Shown: positions 8,648 to 16,562, numbered from the stretch's first letter. The stretch: DNA of 32,188 nt from Paludibacteraceae bacterium (GCA_016938015.1 JAFGVL010000078.1:1-32188), one strand, 5' to 3'. Notes: generated by a model not told the origin, from the sequence alone. Program-made: numbers and translations.

Positions 8648-9112
8648 ATGGCAATAGAAATTGAAAGAAAATTTCTGGTAAACAGTGATGACTATAAACA
8701 ACTAGCTTTACCGGTTTACTATAAACAAGGATATTTATGCAACAGCCCCAACACTATTGTACGCATACGTATTGCTAACAATAAAGGGTATATTACCATT
8801 AAAGGAAAAACTTGTGGCATTAGCCGTACTGAGTTTGAATATGAAATACCTACAAGCGAAGCCCATCAACTTCTATCTGAAATGAGCTTAAATAAAGTGG
8901 TTGAGAAAAATCGGTATAAAATTAAGTATGCCGGCAACATCTGGGAAATAGATGAGTTCCTAGGAGAAAATGAAGGATTAATAATTGCTGAAATTGAATT
9001 AAAAAGCGAAAATGCCACATTCGATAAACCATCTTGGATAGGTAAAGAAGTAAGCACAGACAGCCGTTATTTTAATTCCAACTTAAGCAAAAATCCTTTT
9101 AAAAATTGGTAA
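8648..9112 (+). CDS. CYTH-domain protein (triphosphate tunnel metalloenzyme family)
   Basis: The N-terminal signature EIERKFL (residues 3-9) defines the CYTH family. It is followed by alternating charged strands typical of the tunnel: VRIRIANNKGYITIKG, RTEFEYEIP, KNRYKIKY, WEIDEFLGENEGLIIAEIEL. At 154 residues it is a stand-alone bacterial CYTH protein like those shown to hydrolyse inorganic triphosphate. Adenylate cyclase activity is known for other members and cannot be excluded. It follows the korB terminator with little or no leader and faces tRNA-Arg on the other strand, so it is likely monocistronic. Function beyond a probable metal-dependent triphosphatase is not shown by context. Confidence 0.88.
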   Translation: MAIEIERKFLVNSDDYKQLALPVYYKQGYLCNSPNTIVRIRIANNKGYITIKGKTCGISRTEFEYEIPTSEAHQLLSEMSLNKVVEKNRYKIKYAGNIWEIDEFLGENEGLIIAEIELKSENATFDKPSWIGKEVSTDSRYFNSNLSKNPFKNW

Positions 9113-9135
9113 AAACTACTTTCTACAAAAAAGTG

Positions 9136-9207
9136 TAGTCGCGCCGGGAATCGAACCCGGATCTAAAGTTTAGGAAACTTTTGTTCTATCCATTGAACTA
9201 CGCAACC
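9136..9207 (-). tRNA. tRNA-Arg (anticodon CCT)
   Basis: On the minus strand a full cloverleaf can be drawn. The acceptor is GGTTGCG/CGCGACT (with G-T wobbles), the D arm has the usual GTTCAATGGATAGAAC form, the anticodon stem is AAAGT/ACTTT around loop TTCCTAA (CCT), and the T arm is CCGGG TTCGATT CCCGG. CCA is not encoded. Downstream a weak ACTAC/GTAGT hairpin followed by Ts could end the transcript. Confidence 0.95.
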
Positions 9208-9221
9208 AAAAAAATCAGGCA

Positions 9222-9253
9222 CAAAAATACGGCTTTTAATACTGTTTGCCAAA
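9222..9253 (-). promoter_or_regulatory. Promoter for tRNA-Arg
   Basis: On the minus strand TTTG (9253-9250), a 20-nt spacer and TATTTTTG (9229-9222) lie just before the tRNA and just after the end of recO, so the tRNA need not rely on recO read-through. Confidence 0.65.
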
Positions 9254-9260
9254 TTAGCTG

Positions 9261-9983
9261 TTAGTTGAAAAGCTCAACCATTACATTCACCGATTTAATG
9301 TTAGAAAAATTACTTAAATGATACTTATAATACGCCAATAGAGCTTTAAGCAACCTATATTTCTCATCCTTCTCAAACTTCACACTATACATTGTTGCAT
9401 AATTCAACGAAAGCAAGGAGGCTAATAATTTACTGTCGGCACTATTCAAATATTCAGACAATATTTGTTGTGGAGTAAAAATGCCATTCTGCAAATCGAA
9501 ACAATAATTTTCATGCATGGTCTCAATTTGGGGCTCAAAACCTAAATAACGAGATAAACCAACTAAAAAAACCAAATGAAAATTACCAATACTCCCGTCT
9601 GCTTCATCTAATATAACAATCGATTCGGTTAAAAACGCATACAAAGAACTATCTACATGCGGTTCTTTTAAAGTTCTATATAACAATTCGGCTATAAATA
9701 AACAGATAGCATTTTTGGAGGGGTCGAACGGAATAGAATTAAATACCCTTGCAATGCTACTTTCTTTTATTCGTTGCAAATTTTTTTTAGGCAAAAATTC
9801 AGTTTGAAGAGACACTATGCTCAAAGGTTGCAGTAAAGCCGATCGAAGCACCGATTTTTTACTTCTCGCTCCATTTACCACATAAGACATACGTCCGTGT
9901 TTTTGCGTATAGGCATGAACAATTACACTATTGTCGGAGTGTTTAATGCTATGCAAAATAATAGCTTCGGTACTTACAATCAT
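9261..9983 (-). CDS. recO: DNA repair protein RecO
   Basis: RecO anneals single strands and helps load RecA at gaps with RecR. The 240-residue protein starts MIVSTEAIILHSIKHSDNS, the usual start of the OB-fold domain, with VIVHAYTQKHGRMSYVVNGARS (about 20-41) typical of the family. A helical region follows with CLFIAELLYRTLKEP. The C-terminal part contains LGFEPQ and CFDLQNGIF, where many RecO proteins carry a zinc site. Only one cysteine is obvious there, so zinc binding is doubtful, which is usual in this phylum. A TACCTTTG box lies 21 nt before the ATG, divergent from the DUF2721 gene. Confidence 0.93.
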   Translation of the reverse strand: MIVSTEAIILHSIKHSDNSVIVHAYTQKHGRMSYVVNGARSKKSVLRSALLQPLSIVSLQTEFLPKKNLQRIKESSIARVFNSIPFDPSKNAICLFIAELLYRTLKEPHVDSSLYAFLTESIVILDEADGSIGNFHLVFLVGLSRYLGFEPQIETMHENYCFDLQNGIFTPQQILSEYLNSADSKLLASLLSLNYATMYSVKFEKDEKYRLLKALLAYYKYHLSNFSNIKSVNVMVELFN

Positions 9984-10004
9984 TTGGTTCTAACTCTTTT
10001 TATG

Positions 10005-10012
10005 CAAAGGTA
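10005..10012 (-). promoter_or_regulatory. Putative -7 box for recO
   Basis: The minus strand reads TACCTTTG, 21 nt before the recO start. No TTTG lies at 19-21 nt. A TTGACA (10026-10021) occurs but is too close to be the -33 box. Confidence 0.5.
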
Positions 10013-10065
10013 AAACGAAATGTCAATTTTTTATCGCTGCCACAATCAATGTTCATTAAAAAATT

Positions 10066-10073
10066 TACCTTTG
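10066..10073 (+). promoter_or_regulatory. Putative -7 box for the DUF2721 gene; fixes its start
   Basis: TACCTTTG matches TAnnTTTG. It lies downstream of the in-frame ATG at 10049 and 11 nt before the ATG at 10085, so a transcript from here can only be translated from the second ATG. Confidence 0.55.
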
Positions 10074-10084
10074 TAAAAAAAACA

Positions 10085-10492
10085 ATGCCTCTAACCCTAC
10101 ACACACAAGAACTTACGTTAACTACTCCGGCAGTTTTATTTTCGGCAGTTTCTTTAATAATGCTTGCTTTTACGAGTCGCTTTATAGCTTATACCCAGTT
10201 GGTAAGAAACTTGAAAGACCGTTACGACAACGACAAAAAGCCCACTATTTTAGCACAAATAAAAACCCTGCAAAAACGACTTAAACTATTACGAATAATG
10301 CAAATAATTGGCATCAGCAGCTTGTGTTTATGCGTTTTGTCCATGTTTTTAATATACATAAGCTTTACCCTAATTGCGGCATATATATTCGGATTATCAT
10401 TGGTTTTATTAGTCATTTCGTTGTGCTTATCTATTTGGGAAATTCAAATTTCTTCCAAATCGTTACACTTACATTTACACGATATAGAAAAA
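10085..10492 (+). CDS. DUF2721 family membrane protein
   Basis: This is a small integral membrane protein of unknown function. From the ATG at 10085 it has 135 residues. The first hydrophobic segment includes TTPAVLFSAVSLIMLAF with a following TSRF. A cytoplasmic-looking basic stretch contains QIKTLQKRLKLLRIMQ. Two more hydrophobic helices follow (SLCLCVLSMFLIYIS and AAYIFGLSLVLLVISL). This order matches DUF2721. An in-frame ATG at 10049 would add MFIKKFTFVKKT, but a TACCTTTG promoter box lies inside that extension, so the downstream start is preferred. It is divergent from recO and no function is suggested by the context. Confidence 0.8.
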
Positions 10493-10516
10493 TAATCATT
10501 TTTTTGTGCAAAAAGT

Positions 10517-10547
10517 TTTGCAGATATAAAAAAGGGGATTATCTTTG
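10517..10547 (+). promoter_or_regulatory. Promoter for tRNA-Glu and rpsT
   Basis: TTTG at 10517-10520, a 19-nt spacer and TATCTTTG at 10540-10547 match the consensus exactly. The same two boxes with the same spacing precede tRNA-Gln at 21870-21900. Confidence 0.8.
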
Positions 10548-10582
10548 CATGCTCAAAATAACAGAGTAGAAACTCAAAAAAT

Positions 10583-10654
10583 GGTCCCTTCGTCTATCGG
10601 TTAGGACATCAGGTTTTCATCCTGGAAAGAGGGGTTCGATTCCCCTAGGGACTA
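10583..10654 (+). tRNA. tRNA-Glu (anticodon TTC)
   Basis: The cloverleaf has acceptor GGTCCCT/AGGGACT (first pair G-T), a D arm GTCTATCGGTTAGGAC, an anticodon arm CAGG TTTTCAT CCTG with TTC, and a T arm AGGGG TTCGATT CCCCT. CCA is not encoded. It lies 36 nt before rpsT with no terminator between them, so the two are probably co-transcribed. Confidence 0.97.
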
Positions 10655-10690
10655 CAAATTTTCAATTGTATTTAAATTACAAAACAAAAA

Positions 10691-10945
10691 ATGGCAAATC
10701 ACAAATCGTCAATCAAAAGAATAAGACAAGCTGAAAAGAAAAAATTGCATAACAGATTTTATGCAAAAACAGCTCGTAATGCAGTAAGAAAATTACGCTC
10801 TATTACTGAAAAAACACAGGCCGCAGAATTATTGCCAAAAGTTAGTGCTATGTTAGATAAACTAGCAAAAACAAATGTTATTCACAAAAATAAAGCAAGT
10901 AACTTAAAATCAAAATTAGCTCGTAGTATTAACAAACTAGCTTAA
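10691..10945 (+). CDS. rpsT: 30S ribosomal protein S20
   Basis: S20 binds 16S rRNA early in assembly of the small subunit. The 84 residues are very basic and helical, with the family start [18 protein letters not shown] and the C-terminal [18 protein letters not shown]. Length is normal for S20. It lies 36 nt after tRNA-Glu and likely shares its promoter, and it is closed by a hairpin terminator 21 nt after its stop. Autoregulation of S20 is known in E. coli, but no such site can be recognised here. Confidence 0.97.
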   Translation: MANHKSSIKRIRQAEKKKLHNRFYAKTARNAVRKLRSITEKTQAAELLPKVSAMLDKLAKTNVIHKNKASNLKSKLARSINKLA

Positions 10946-10966
10946 TTTTAGTTTACCAAATAATTT

Positions 10967-10998
10967 AATCCCTACTCACCAAAAGTGGGGATTTTTTA
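10967..10998 (+). terminator. Intrinsic terminator after rpsT
   Basis: AATCCCTAC (10967-10975) pairs with GTGGGGATT (10985-10993, one G-T pair) across a 9-nt loop and is followed by a T-run. Confidence 0.87.
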
Positions 10999-11024
10999 GC
11001 TCTTTATTAATACTTTTTAGTATT

Positions 11025-11720
11025 GTGAAAAAGACACACCTTACTATTACCGAATGGGCAGAAGAAGATCGTCCTCGCGAAAAACTACTGCAGAAAGGCA
11101 TAAACAGCCTTTCGGATGCTGAATTATTAGCCATTCTAATTGGCTCTGGCAATACAGAAGAAACTGCAGTAGAACTATCGCGCAAAATACTAAAAAGAGC
11201 GCAAGATAACTTACATGAATTAGGCAAATTTTCGACCAACGAACTCATACAAAACTTTAAAGGAATTGGGCAAGCAAAAGCCATTACCATAGTGGCTGCC
11301 ATGGAATTGGGCAGAAGAAGAAAACTGGCTGAAACACTCGATAAAAAACAAATATCAAGTAGTATCGATGTATTTAATCTGTTTCAACCTCTACTAGCCG
11401 ATTTGCCACACGAAGAATTTTGGATATTAATTTTAAATAGAGCAAATAAAGTAGTAGAACAACTGAAAATTAGCCAAGGAGGTATTTCTGGAACAGTTGT
11501 TGATGCACGTATAATTTTAAAAAATGCAATAGATAAATTGGCCTCATCGGTTGCTTTGTGTCATAATCATCCTTCGGGAAATACACAACCAAGTAACGAA
11601 GATAGAAACATTACGCTCAAACTAAAAACAGCCTTTGAAACCGTAGATATCCATTTAATTGACCACGTAATAATTTCAGGGAATAGTTATTACAGTTTTG
11701 CCGACGAAGGAATCTTATAA
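11025..11720 (+). CDS. radC: RadC/JAB-domain protein
   Basis: The N-terminal UPF0758 helical domain contains RPREKLLQKG (17-26), LSDAELLAILIGSG (29-42) and the helix-hairpin-helix-like FKGIGQAKA (78-86). The C-terminal JAB1/MPN metalloprotease-like domain has the complete JAMM ligand set: H180 and H182 in HNHPSG, and D193 in SNED. The 231 residues match the family. Despite the name, a direct role in DNA repair is not established for RadC. The start is GTG at 11025, because no upstream ATG occurs in frame and the protein from here begins in the usual way. It follows the rpsT terminator and precedes the CDGSH gene by 11 nt, suggesting co-transcription. Confidence 0.93.
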   Translation: MKKTHLTITEWAEEDRPREKLLQKGINSLSDAELLAILIGSGNTEETAVELSRKILKRAQDNLHELGKFSTNELIQNFKGIGQAKAITIVAAMELGRRRKLAETLDKKQISSSIDVFNLFQPLLADLPHEEFWILILNRANKVVEQLKISQGGISGTVVDARIILKNAIDKLASSVALCHNHPSGNTQPSNEDRNITLKLKTAFETVDIHLIDHVIISGNSYYSFADEGIL

Positions 11721-11731
11721 ACACTATAATT

Positions 11732-11968
11732 ATGGACGAACCAAAAATTGCAGGAAAATCTCCTAAAATAATGAAAATGGAAGCAGGCACTTATTATTGG
11801 TGTGCTTGCGGAAGAAGTTCAGAACAACCGTTTTGCGACGGATCACATGTCGACACAGATATTGTTCCCGAGAAAGTGGTGCTTAAAGAACCCAAAACGG
11901 TAGCATGGTGTATGTGTAAACAATCTAAAAACAAGCCTTTTTGCGATGGATCGCATAGTAAATTATAA
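11732..11968 (+). CDS. Tandem CDGSH iron-sulfur domain protein
   Basis: This 78-residue protein consists of two CDGSH motifs. The first has ligands C24, C26, C35 and H39 (WCACGRSSEQPFCDGSH). The second has C60, C62, C71 and H75 (WCMCKQSKNKPFCDGSH). Each three-Cys-one-His set is the [2Fe-2S] site of the mitoNEET-type family, and paired motifs in one short chain are the Miner2-like bacterial form. A role in electron or cluster transfer is assumed from the family, and no partner is evident. It lies 11 nt after radC and ends before a strong terminator. Confidence 0.93.
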   Translation: MDEPKIAGKSPKIMKMEAGTYYWCACGRSSEQPFCDGSHVDTDIVPEKVVLKEPKTVAWCMCKQSKNKPFCDGSHSKL

Positions 11969-11984
11969 AAAATTACAAGTGCCT

Positions 11985-12024
11985 AAAAGCTCGTTTTGAC
12001 AGTGTTCGAAGCGAGCTTTTTTAT
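11985..12024 (+). terminator. Intrinsic terminator after radC-CDGSH unit
   Basis: AAAAGCTCG (11985-11993) pairs with CGAGCTTTT (12012-12020). The stem continues through TTTTG/CGAAG with wobbles to an 8-nt loop, and Ts follow. Confidence 0.9.
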
Positions 12025-12095
12025 TTAAAGGCTGAGGCATATAACCAATACCGTAAGATTCCTGCATCAAGCGTTAATTTTGAGAACAAAATTTT

Positions 12096-12103
12096 TAACT
12101 TTG
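12096..12103 (+). promoter_or_regulatory. Putative -7 box for proB
   Basis: TAACTTTG matches TAnnTTTG 46 nt before the proB ATG. A TTTG at 12079-12082 is too close (13 nt) to be a standard -33 box. Confidence 0.45.
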
Positions 12104-12149
12104 TATTTTCAATTTCTTTTTATTAAAGAAATTTTTATCATCCTTTTTC

Positions 12150-13244
12150 ATGAAAAAATATTCCTATAAAAAAATAGCCGTTAAAATTGGCAGTAATGTG
12201 CTAACAGACAAAGCAGGTAAACTTGACCTACAGCGTATGTCCGCTTTAGTTGAACAGATAGCTAAGTTACACAAAGATGGATTAGAAATAATTCTTGTTT
12301 CTTCGGGCGCAGTTGCATCAGGGCGTAGCGAACTCAATATTGACAAAAAGATAGACGATGTTTCTGCACGACAAGTTTTTTCGGCGGTAGGGCAAGCTAA
12401 ATTGATAAATCATTATTACGAGATGTTTCGTAAACACGGTATTTATTGCGGTCAAGTGCTTACTACCAAAGAAAGTTTTGGCTCTCGCAGGCATTACCTG
12501 AATCAAAAAAATTGCATGACAGAAATGCTTGCATTAAAAGTAATTCCCATTGTAAATGAGAATGATACTATTTCGGTTACCGAACTAATGTTTACCGACA
12601 ACGATGAGCTTTCAGGTTTAATTGCCACCATGATGAATACGCAAGCGTTAGTAATACTTAGCAATATTGACGGTATTTACAACGGCAATCCAAACGACCC
12701 TAACTCTCAAGTTATTCGCGAAATAAAAACAAACAAAAATCTATCGCAATATATTCAAACAAGCAAATCTTCATTCGGACGAGGAGGCATGCTTACTAAA
12801 ACCAATATCGCACGAAAAGTTGCCGAAGAAGGTATTACCGTTATAATTGCTAATGGAAAAAAAGACCATATATTAACCAACTTACTGTTAACAGATAACG
12901 ATGTTGTTTGTACCAAATTTATACCTAATAGCAAAGAAGTATCAAGTGTAAAAAAATGGATAGCCCACAGCGACAGCTTTGCCAAAGGCGAAATACATGT
13001 AAATACAGGAGCAACAGAAGCCTTAGCCGGCAAAAAAGCTACTTCACTTTTATTTGTTGGGGTAACAAAAATTGTTGGAGAATTTGAAAAAGACGACATA
13101 GTAAAAATCTTTGATGATAAGGGGAAAGCACTTGGCGTAGGAAAAGTTCAATTTGACAGCATAAAAGCCAACCAACTGATAGGAGAAAAAGGATACAAAG
13201 CCTTGGTGCATTACGATTATTTATATTTGGATGAACGGATTTAG
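12150..13244 (+). CDS. proB: Glutamate 5-kinase with PUA domain
   Basis: ProB phosphorylates glutamate on its gamma carboxyl, the first and usually proline-inhibited step of proline synthesis. The amino-acid-kinase domain (about 1-260) shows VKIGSNVL near 11-18, ILVSSGAVASGR, the NENDTIS segment (132-138) and SNIDGIYNGNPNDP. A PUA domain (about 275-355) includes HVNTGATEALAGKKATSLL. At 364 residues it is the full two-domain form. It is followed 38 nt later by proA. The first gene of the proline/arginine block, it has the only promoter box seen for some distance, so much of the block may depend on it. Confidence 0.95.
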   Translation: MKKYSYKKIAVKIGSNVLTDKAGKLDLQRMSALVEQIAKLHKDGLEIILVSSGAVASGRSELNIDKKIDDVSARQVFSAVGQAKLINHYYEMFRKHGIYCGQVLTTKESFGSRRHYLNQKNCMTEMLALKVIPIVNENDTISVTELMFTDNDELSGLIATMMNTQALVILSNIDGIYNGNPNDPNSQVIREIKTNKNLSQYIQTSKSSFGRGGMLTKTNIARKVAEEGITVIIANGKKDHILTNLLLTDNDVVCTKFIPNSKEVSSVKKWIAHSDSFAKGEIHVNTGATEALAGKKATSLLFVGVTKIVGEFEKDDIVKIFDDKGKALGVGKVQFDSIKANQLIGEKGYKALVHYDYLYLDERI

Positions 13245-13282
13245 AAAAAAATGATCTTCAACGATTAGAAAACTAATATAGT

Positions 13283-14536
13283 ATGACACAACATAATCAA
13301 AGTTGGAAAGAAGCATCCCTAAAAGCTTCTCGCGCGTTAAACCTGCTTTCTGATGAGCAAATTAATAAGGTGCTTTTAGCCATAGCCAATGAGGCTTTGG
13401 TTAAAATTGATTTTATCCTAACCGAAAATCAAAAAGATTTGGTCTCGATGGCAAAAAGCAACCCTATGTACGACCGCTTGTTATTAACTGCCGACCGCAT
13501 AAAAAACATAGCCGATGACATGCGCAATGTAGCCGGATTACCTTCTCCATTAGGAAAAATATTGGAAAAACGGACATTGTACAACAAGCTGAAATTAACG
13601 AAAATAACAGTACCATTCGGTGTTATCGGAATCATTTACGAAGCGCGTCCGAATGTAAGCTTCGATGTTTTTTCTCTTTGTTTTAAATCAGGCAATGCCT
13701 GTGTTTTAAAAGGAGGAACCGATGCCTACAACTCCAATCTTGCCATTGTAACAATAATAAAGTCAGTGTTAAAACAATTCAATATAGATGAAAATATTAT
13801 TCATCTTCTACCTGCCGGACGTGAAGCTGCTGCCGAACTGATGGATGCCGTTGGTTATGTAGATTTAATTATACCTAGGGGTAGCCAGGGTTTAATTGAG
13901 TTTGTACGCAACAACTCCCGTGTTCCTGTTATTGAAACCGGAGCCGGTGTGGTGCATACCTATTTTGATGAATTTGGCGATAACGAAAAAGGAGCAGATA
14001 TTATTTTCAACGCAAAAACACGCAGAGTTAGTGTTTGCAATGCGTTAGATTGTTTAATTATTAACGAAAAACGCTTATCCGATTTGCCTGCATTGTGTAA
14101 AAAATTAGCTCAAAGCAAGGTTGTAATAGAAGCCGATACCAAGTCGTACACCTTTCTAAACGGCAACTATCCTGCAGATTTATTGCAAAAAACAACGCCC
14201 GAAAGTTACGGTACGGAATTTTTAAGCTATCGGATGAGCATAAAAACAGTGGCATCGTTACAAGAAGCTATTTCTCATATCACTCAGTTTAGTTCAAAAC
14301 ACAGTGAAGCCATTATTACCGAAAACGAAGAACATGCTGCCATTTTTAACAAACAAGTAGATGCTGCTTGTGTTTACACGAATGCTTCTACCGCTTTTAG
14401 CGATGGGGCACAATTTGGTATGGGAGCAGAAATTGGCATCAGTACCCAAAAATTACATGCCCGAGGCCCTATGGCTTTACCCGAATTGACAAGTTATAAA
14501 TTTATTATAAAAGGCGATGGACAAACCCGATCATAA
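13283..14536 (+). CDS. proA: Gamma-glutamyl phosphate reductase
   Basis: ProA reduces gamma-glutamyl phosphate with NADPH to glutamate semialdehyde, acting with ProB. The 417-residue aldehyde-dehydrogenase-fold protein has [17 protein letters not shown] (110-126), [12 protein letters not shown] (134-145) and the catalytic-cysteine region [12 protein letters not shown], with C252 as the probable nucleophile. The C-terminal end ([20 protein letters not shown]) is typical. Its stop codon TAA shares its last base with the ATG of the next gene, a translational-coupling arrangement with a protein of unknown function. Confidence 0.96.
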   Translation: MTQHNQSWKEASLKASRALNLLSDEQINKVLLAIANEALVKIDFILTENQKDLVSMAKSNPMYDRLLLTADRIKNIADDMRNVAGLPSPLGKILEKRTLYNKLKLTKITVPFGVIGIIYEARPNVSFDVFSLCFKSGNACVLKGGTDAYNSNLAIVTIIKSVLKQFNIDENIIHLLPAGREAAAELMDAVGYVDLIIPRGSQGLIEFVRNNSRVPVIETGAGVVHTYFDEFGDNEKGADIIFNAKTRRVSVCNALDCLIINEKRLSDLPALCKKLAQSKVVIEADTKSYTFLNGNYPADLLQKTTPESYGTEFLSYRMSIKTVASLQEAISHITQFSSKHSEAIITENEEHAAIFNKQVDAACVYTNASTAFSDGAQFGMGAEIGISTQKLHARGPMALPELTSYKFIIKGDGQTRS

Positions 14537-15105
14537 TGAATAAGTTTTTCATCCTGTTTTTCATTGTTTTTTTGGTGAATTCAAAACTTGAAGCACAAAA
14601 AGCAAGCACCGAAAAATTAGATTACTCCTTTGGTTTCAGAGAGTTTGTTTTAAAAACTCCTAAACAAAAATACATTTCGTACGAAATGAAAAAATCTAAT
14701 TTTTATCGGTTACCCGAAATTATCGAAGTGTATTCCCTCCCCTATAATTTAGGCATCGGGAACACTAAAATAGAAGAGGTTCACTTGTTTTTTTTAGGCA
14801 ACCAATTAGTACGAGTAACTGCCTTACTTAAAGATAGTCTTTACTTAAGTTATTTACAAAAATCATTTGGTGAAGGCTCTCCTCCTGAAGAAGAAAGTGT
14901 TAAATTAGACAAAAAACTAATGGATGATATTTCTAACGGAACTATTGGGTTTGCGTATTCGCCACTGTGGCTCTGGAAAGCTGAAACAGTACGATTTGAA
15001 CAAAAATGGATATATCTTTGTGACGACGGAAGCTGTGTGAAAAAAATGTGTTTAGATTTATATCTGGTTGATTTTCAGGATTTGATGGAAAGCATATTGA
15101 ATTAA
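14536..15105 (+). CDS. Secreted protein of unknown function, coupled to proA
   Basis: I do not recognise this 189-residue protein. It begins with a short positive start and a hydrophobic stretch (FFILFFIVFLVNS) followed by LEAQ, a plausible signal peptidase I site near residue 21, so it is probably periplasmic or surface-exposed. The mature part is about 168 residues with alternating strands (IEEVHLFFLGNQLVRVTALL), an acidic segment (PPEEESV) and a cysteine-containing patch (CDDGSCVKKMC) that could form disulfides. Its ATG overlaps the proA stop by one base, so the two are translated from one message. There is no obvious metabolic reason for a secreted protein here. It could be a solute-responsive or structural protein, but that is a guess. 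Confidence 0.75.
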   Translation: MNKFFILFFIVFLVNSKLEAQKASTEKLDYSFGFREFVLKTPKQKYISYEMKKSNFYRLPEIIEVYSLPYNLGIGNTKIEEVHLFFLGNQLVRVTALLKDSLYLSYLQKSFGEGSPPEEESVKLDKKLMDDISNGTIGFAYSPLWLWKAETVRFEQKWIYLCDDGSCVKKMCLDLYLVDFQDLMESILN

Positions 15106-15125
15106 GAATGTAGAATGATGAATTT
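15106..15125 (+). repeat. Left heptamer-repeat arm flanking the S23 gene
   Basis: Immediately after the preceding stop codon come degenerate 7-bp units, GAATGTA, GAATGAT and GAATTTT. They are the reverse complement, in kind, of the ATTCTTC units on the other side of the S23 gene. Confidence 0.55.
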
Positions 15126-15131
15126 TCAAAA

Positions 15132-15512
15132 ATGAGAATAAATAAACGGGAAGATTCTGTTCTTCATGTTAAGAGTTATCGATTTGCAATCAGGATTGTT
15201 AATCTATCTAAGTTTTTACAGAAAGAGAAGAAAGAATTTACATTAAGCAATCAGATTCTTAGAAGTGGGACTTCGATCGCTGCATTAATTAGAGAATCTG
15301 AGTTTGGGCAAAGCAAATTGGACTTTATAAATAAACTTAGTATTGCTTTGAAAGAAGCCAATGAAACTGACTTCTGGCTGAACTTATTAAAAGATACAAA
15401 TTATCTAGAGGGAAAAATGTTTGAAAGTCTTTATACGGATTGTGATGAATTAATTGCATTGCTAGTATCCTCTATAAAAACAGTAAAAAGCAAAGTAAAA
15501 CAAAAAATATAA
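15132..15512 (+). CDS. Four-helix bundle protein, S23/IVP family
   Basis: This 126-residue, mostly helical protein belongs to the family first seen as an ORF in 23S rRNA intervening sequences. Typical features are SYRFAIRIVNLSKFL near the N-terminus, the central QILRSGTSIAALIRESEFGQ (53-72) and KLSIALKEANETDFWLNLL (80-98). Members occur as free-standing genes throughout Bacteroidota. Their molecular role is not established. The gene sits between the proA unit and argF' and interrupts what would otherwise be a continuous biosynthetic operon. It is framed by short heptamer repeats in inverted orientation, suggesting it arrived as a cassette. It reads in the operon direction, so downstream arg genes could still be transcribed through it. 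Confidence 0.9.
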   Translation: MRINKREDSVLHVKSYRFAIRIVNLSKFLQKEKKEFTLSNQILRSGTSIAALIRESEFGQSKLDFINKLSIALKEANETDFWLNLLKDTNYLEGKMFESLYTDCDELIALLVSSIKTVKSKVKQKI

Positions 15513-15537
15513 ACAGAATGGAATGTTTGTGAAGTAT

Positions 15538-15575
15538 ATTCTTCATTCTTCATTCTTCATTCTTCATTTTGAATA
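15538..15575 (+). repeat. Right heptamer-repeat arm flanking the S23 gene
   Basis: Four exact tandem copies of ATTCTTC run from 15538 to 15565, followed by ATTTTGAAT. The array lies between the S23 gene and the argF' start at 15579. Its complement (GAAGAAT) resembles the units of the left arm. Confidence 0.9.
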
Positions 15576-15578
15576 AAT

Positions 15579-16562
15579 ATGAAATTCTATACCAATGTAA
15601 AGGACCTCGGAAATTTAAATGAGGCAATCAAAGAAGCTCTAGAAGTAAAAAATAACCGCTATGCGTATAAACATTTAGGGGAGAATAAAACTTGTTTACT
15701 AATTTTTTTTAACTCCAGCTTGCGTACCCGTTTAAGCACTCAAAAAGCAGCCATGAATCTTGGCATGAACACCATGGTGTTGGATGTAAATCAAGGGGCT
15801 TGGAAATTGGAAACCGAACGGGGAGTAATTATGGATGGCGACAAACCCGAACATATTCTCGAAGCGGTTCCTGTAATGGGTCAATACTGTGACATTATTG
15901 GAGTACGTGCATTTGCGCAATTCGAAAATAAAGCAGAAGATTATAGCGAAAAAATTCTAAACCAATTTATCCAACTTTCGGGCAAACCGGTTTTTAGTAT
16001 GGAAGGTGCAACAAGTCACCCATTACAAGCCTTTGCCGATTTAATTACTATCGAAGAGCATAAAAAGAAAAATCGTCCGAAAGTAGTATTAACATGGGCA
16101 CCACACCCACGAGCACTCCCACAAGCTGTACCTAATTCGTTTGCCGATTTTATGAACGAAGCTGATGTAGATTTTGTAATTACACAGCCTAAAGGATATG
16201 AGTTAGCGGAGCAATTTGTGCGTGGTGCTAAAGTAGAATACAATCAAAACAAAGCTTTCGAAGAAGCCGATTTTATTTATGCCAAAAATTGGGCGGCTTA
16301 CCAAGACCCTAATTACGGTCAAATACTAAGCAAAGATATGAGTTGGACAGTAAACACCGAAAAGATGAAATTAACCAACAATGCCTATTTCATGCATTGT
16401 CTTCCGGTTCGCCGAAATATGATTGTTACAGACGATGTGATTGAGAGTCCGCAGTCTATAGTAATACAAGAAGCTGCCAACCGAGAAATTTCTGCTCAAG
16501 TAGTTATTAAACGTATGTTGGAGAGCCTCCCCCTAGCCCCCTCCAATAGAGGGGGTATGTGA
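15579..16562 (+). CDS. argF': N-acylornithine carbamoyltransferase (probably N-succinylornithine type)
   Basis: This enzyme transfers a carbamoyl group to the delta-amine of an N-acylated ornithine, giving acylcitrulline. It differs from classical ArgF in the phosphate loop FFNSSLRTR (43-51) and in HCLPVRRN (273-280). The specificity residue is Pro90 (DGDKPEH), which in the Bacteroides fragilis enzyme goes with N-succinyl-L-ornithine. The Xanthomonas acetylornithine enzyme has Glu at this point. The last 12 residues (SLPLAPSNRGGM) come from a GC-rich repeat that overran the original stop, so the conserved protein ends near residue 315. A related inverted element has entered the start of argB downstream. 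The gene follows the S23 cassette and shows no promoter box of its own. Confidence 0.93.
   Translation: MKFYTNVKDLGNLNEAIKEALEVKNNRYAYKHLGENKTCLLIFFNSSLRTRLSTQKAAMNLGMNTMVLDVNQGAWKLETERGVIMDGDKPEHILEAVPVMGQYCDIIGVRAFAQFENKAEDYSEKILNQFIQLSGKPVFSMEGATSHPLQAFADLITIEEHKKKNRPKVVLTWAPHPRALPQAVPNSFADFMNEADVDFVITQPKGYELAEQFVRGAKVEYNQNKAFEEADFIYAKNWAAYQDPNYGQILSKDMSWTVNTEKMKLTNNAYFMHCLPVRRNMIVTDDVIESPQSIVIQEAANREISAQVVIKRMLESLPLAPSNRGGM
16524..16557 (+). repeat. GC-rich palindromic element inside the 3' end of argF'
   Basis: A C-rich stretch (AGCCTCCCCCTAG...) leads into the hairpin CCCCCTC (16537-16543), loop CAATA, GAGGGGG (16549-16555). It stands out in AT-rich DNA and is read as the last 12 codons of argF'. 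Its sequence matches the reverse complement of the element at 16641-16680. Confidence 0.85.

Noticed and set aside
10049-10084. Upstream start for the DUF2721 gene
   Set aside because: A TACCTTTG promoter box lies inside the extension, so the likely transcript begins after this ATG.
15538-15565. CRISPR-like array (four short direct repeats)
   Set aside because: The 7-bp units are directly adjacent with no spacers. It is a simple tandem repeat.
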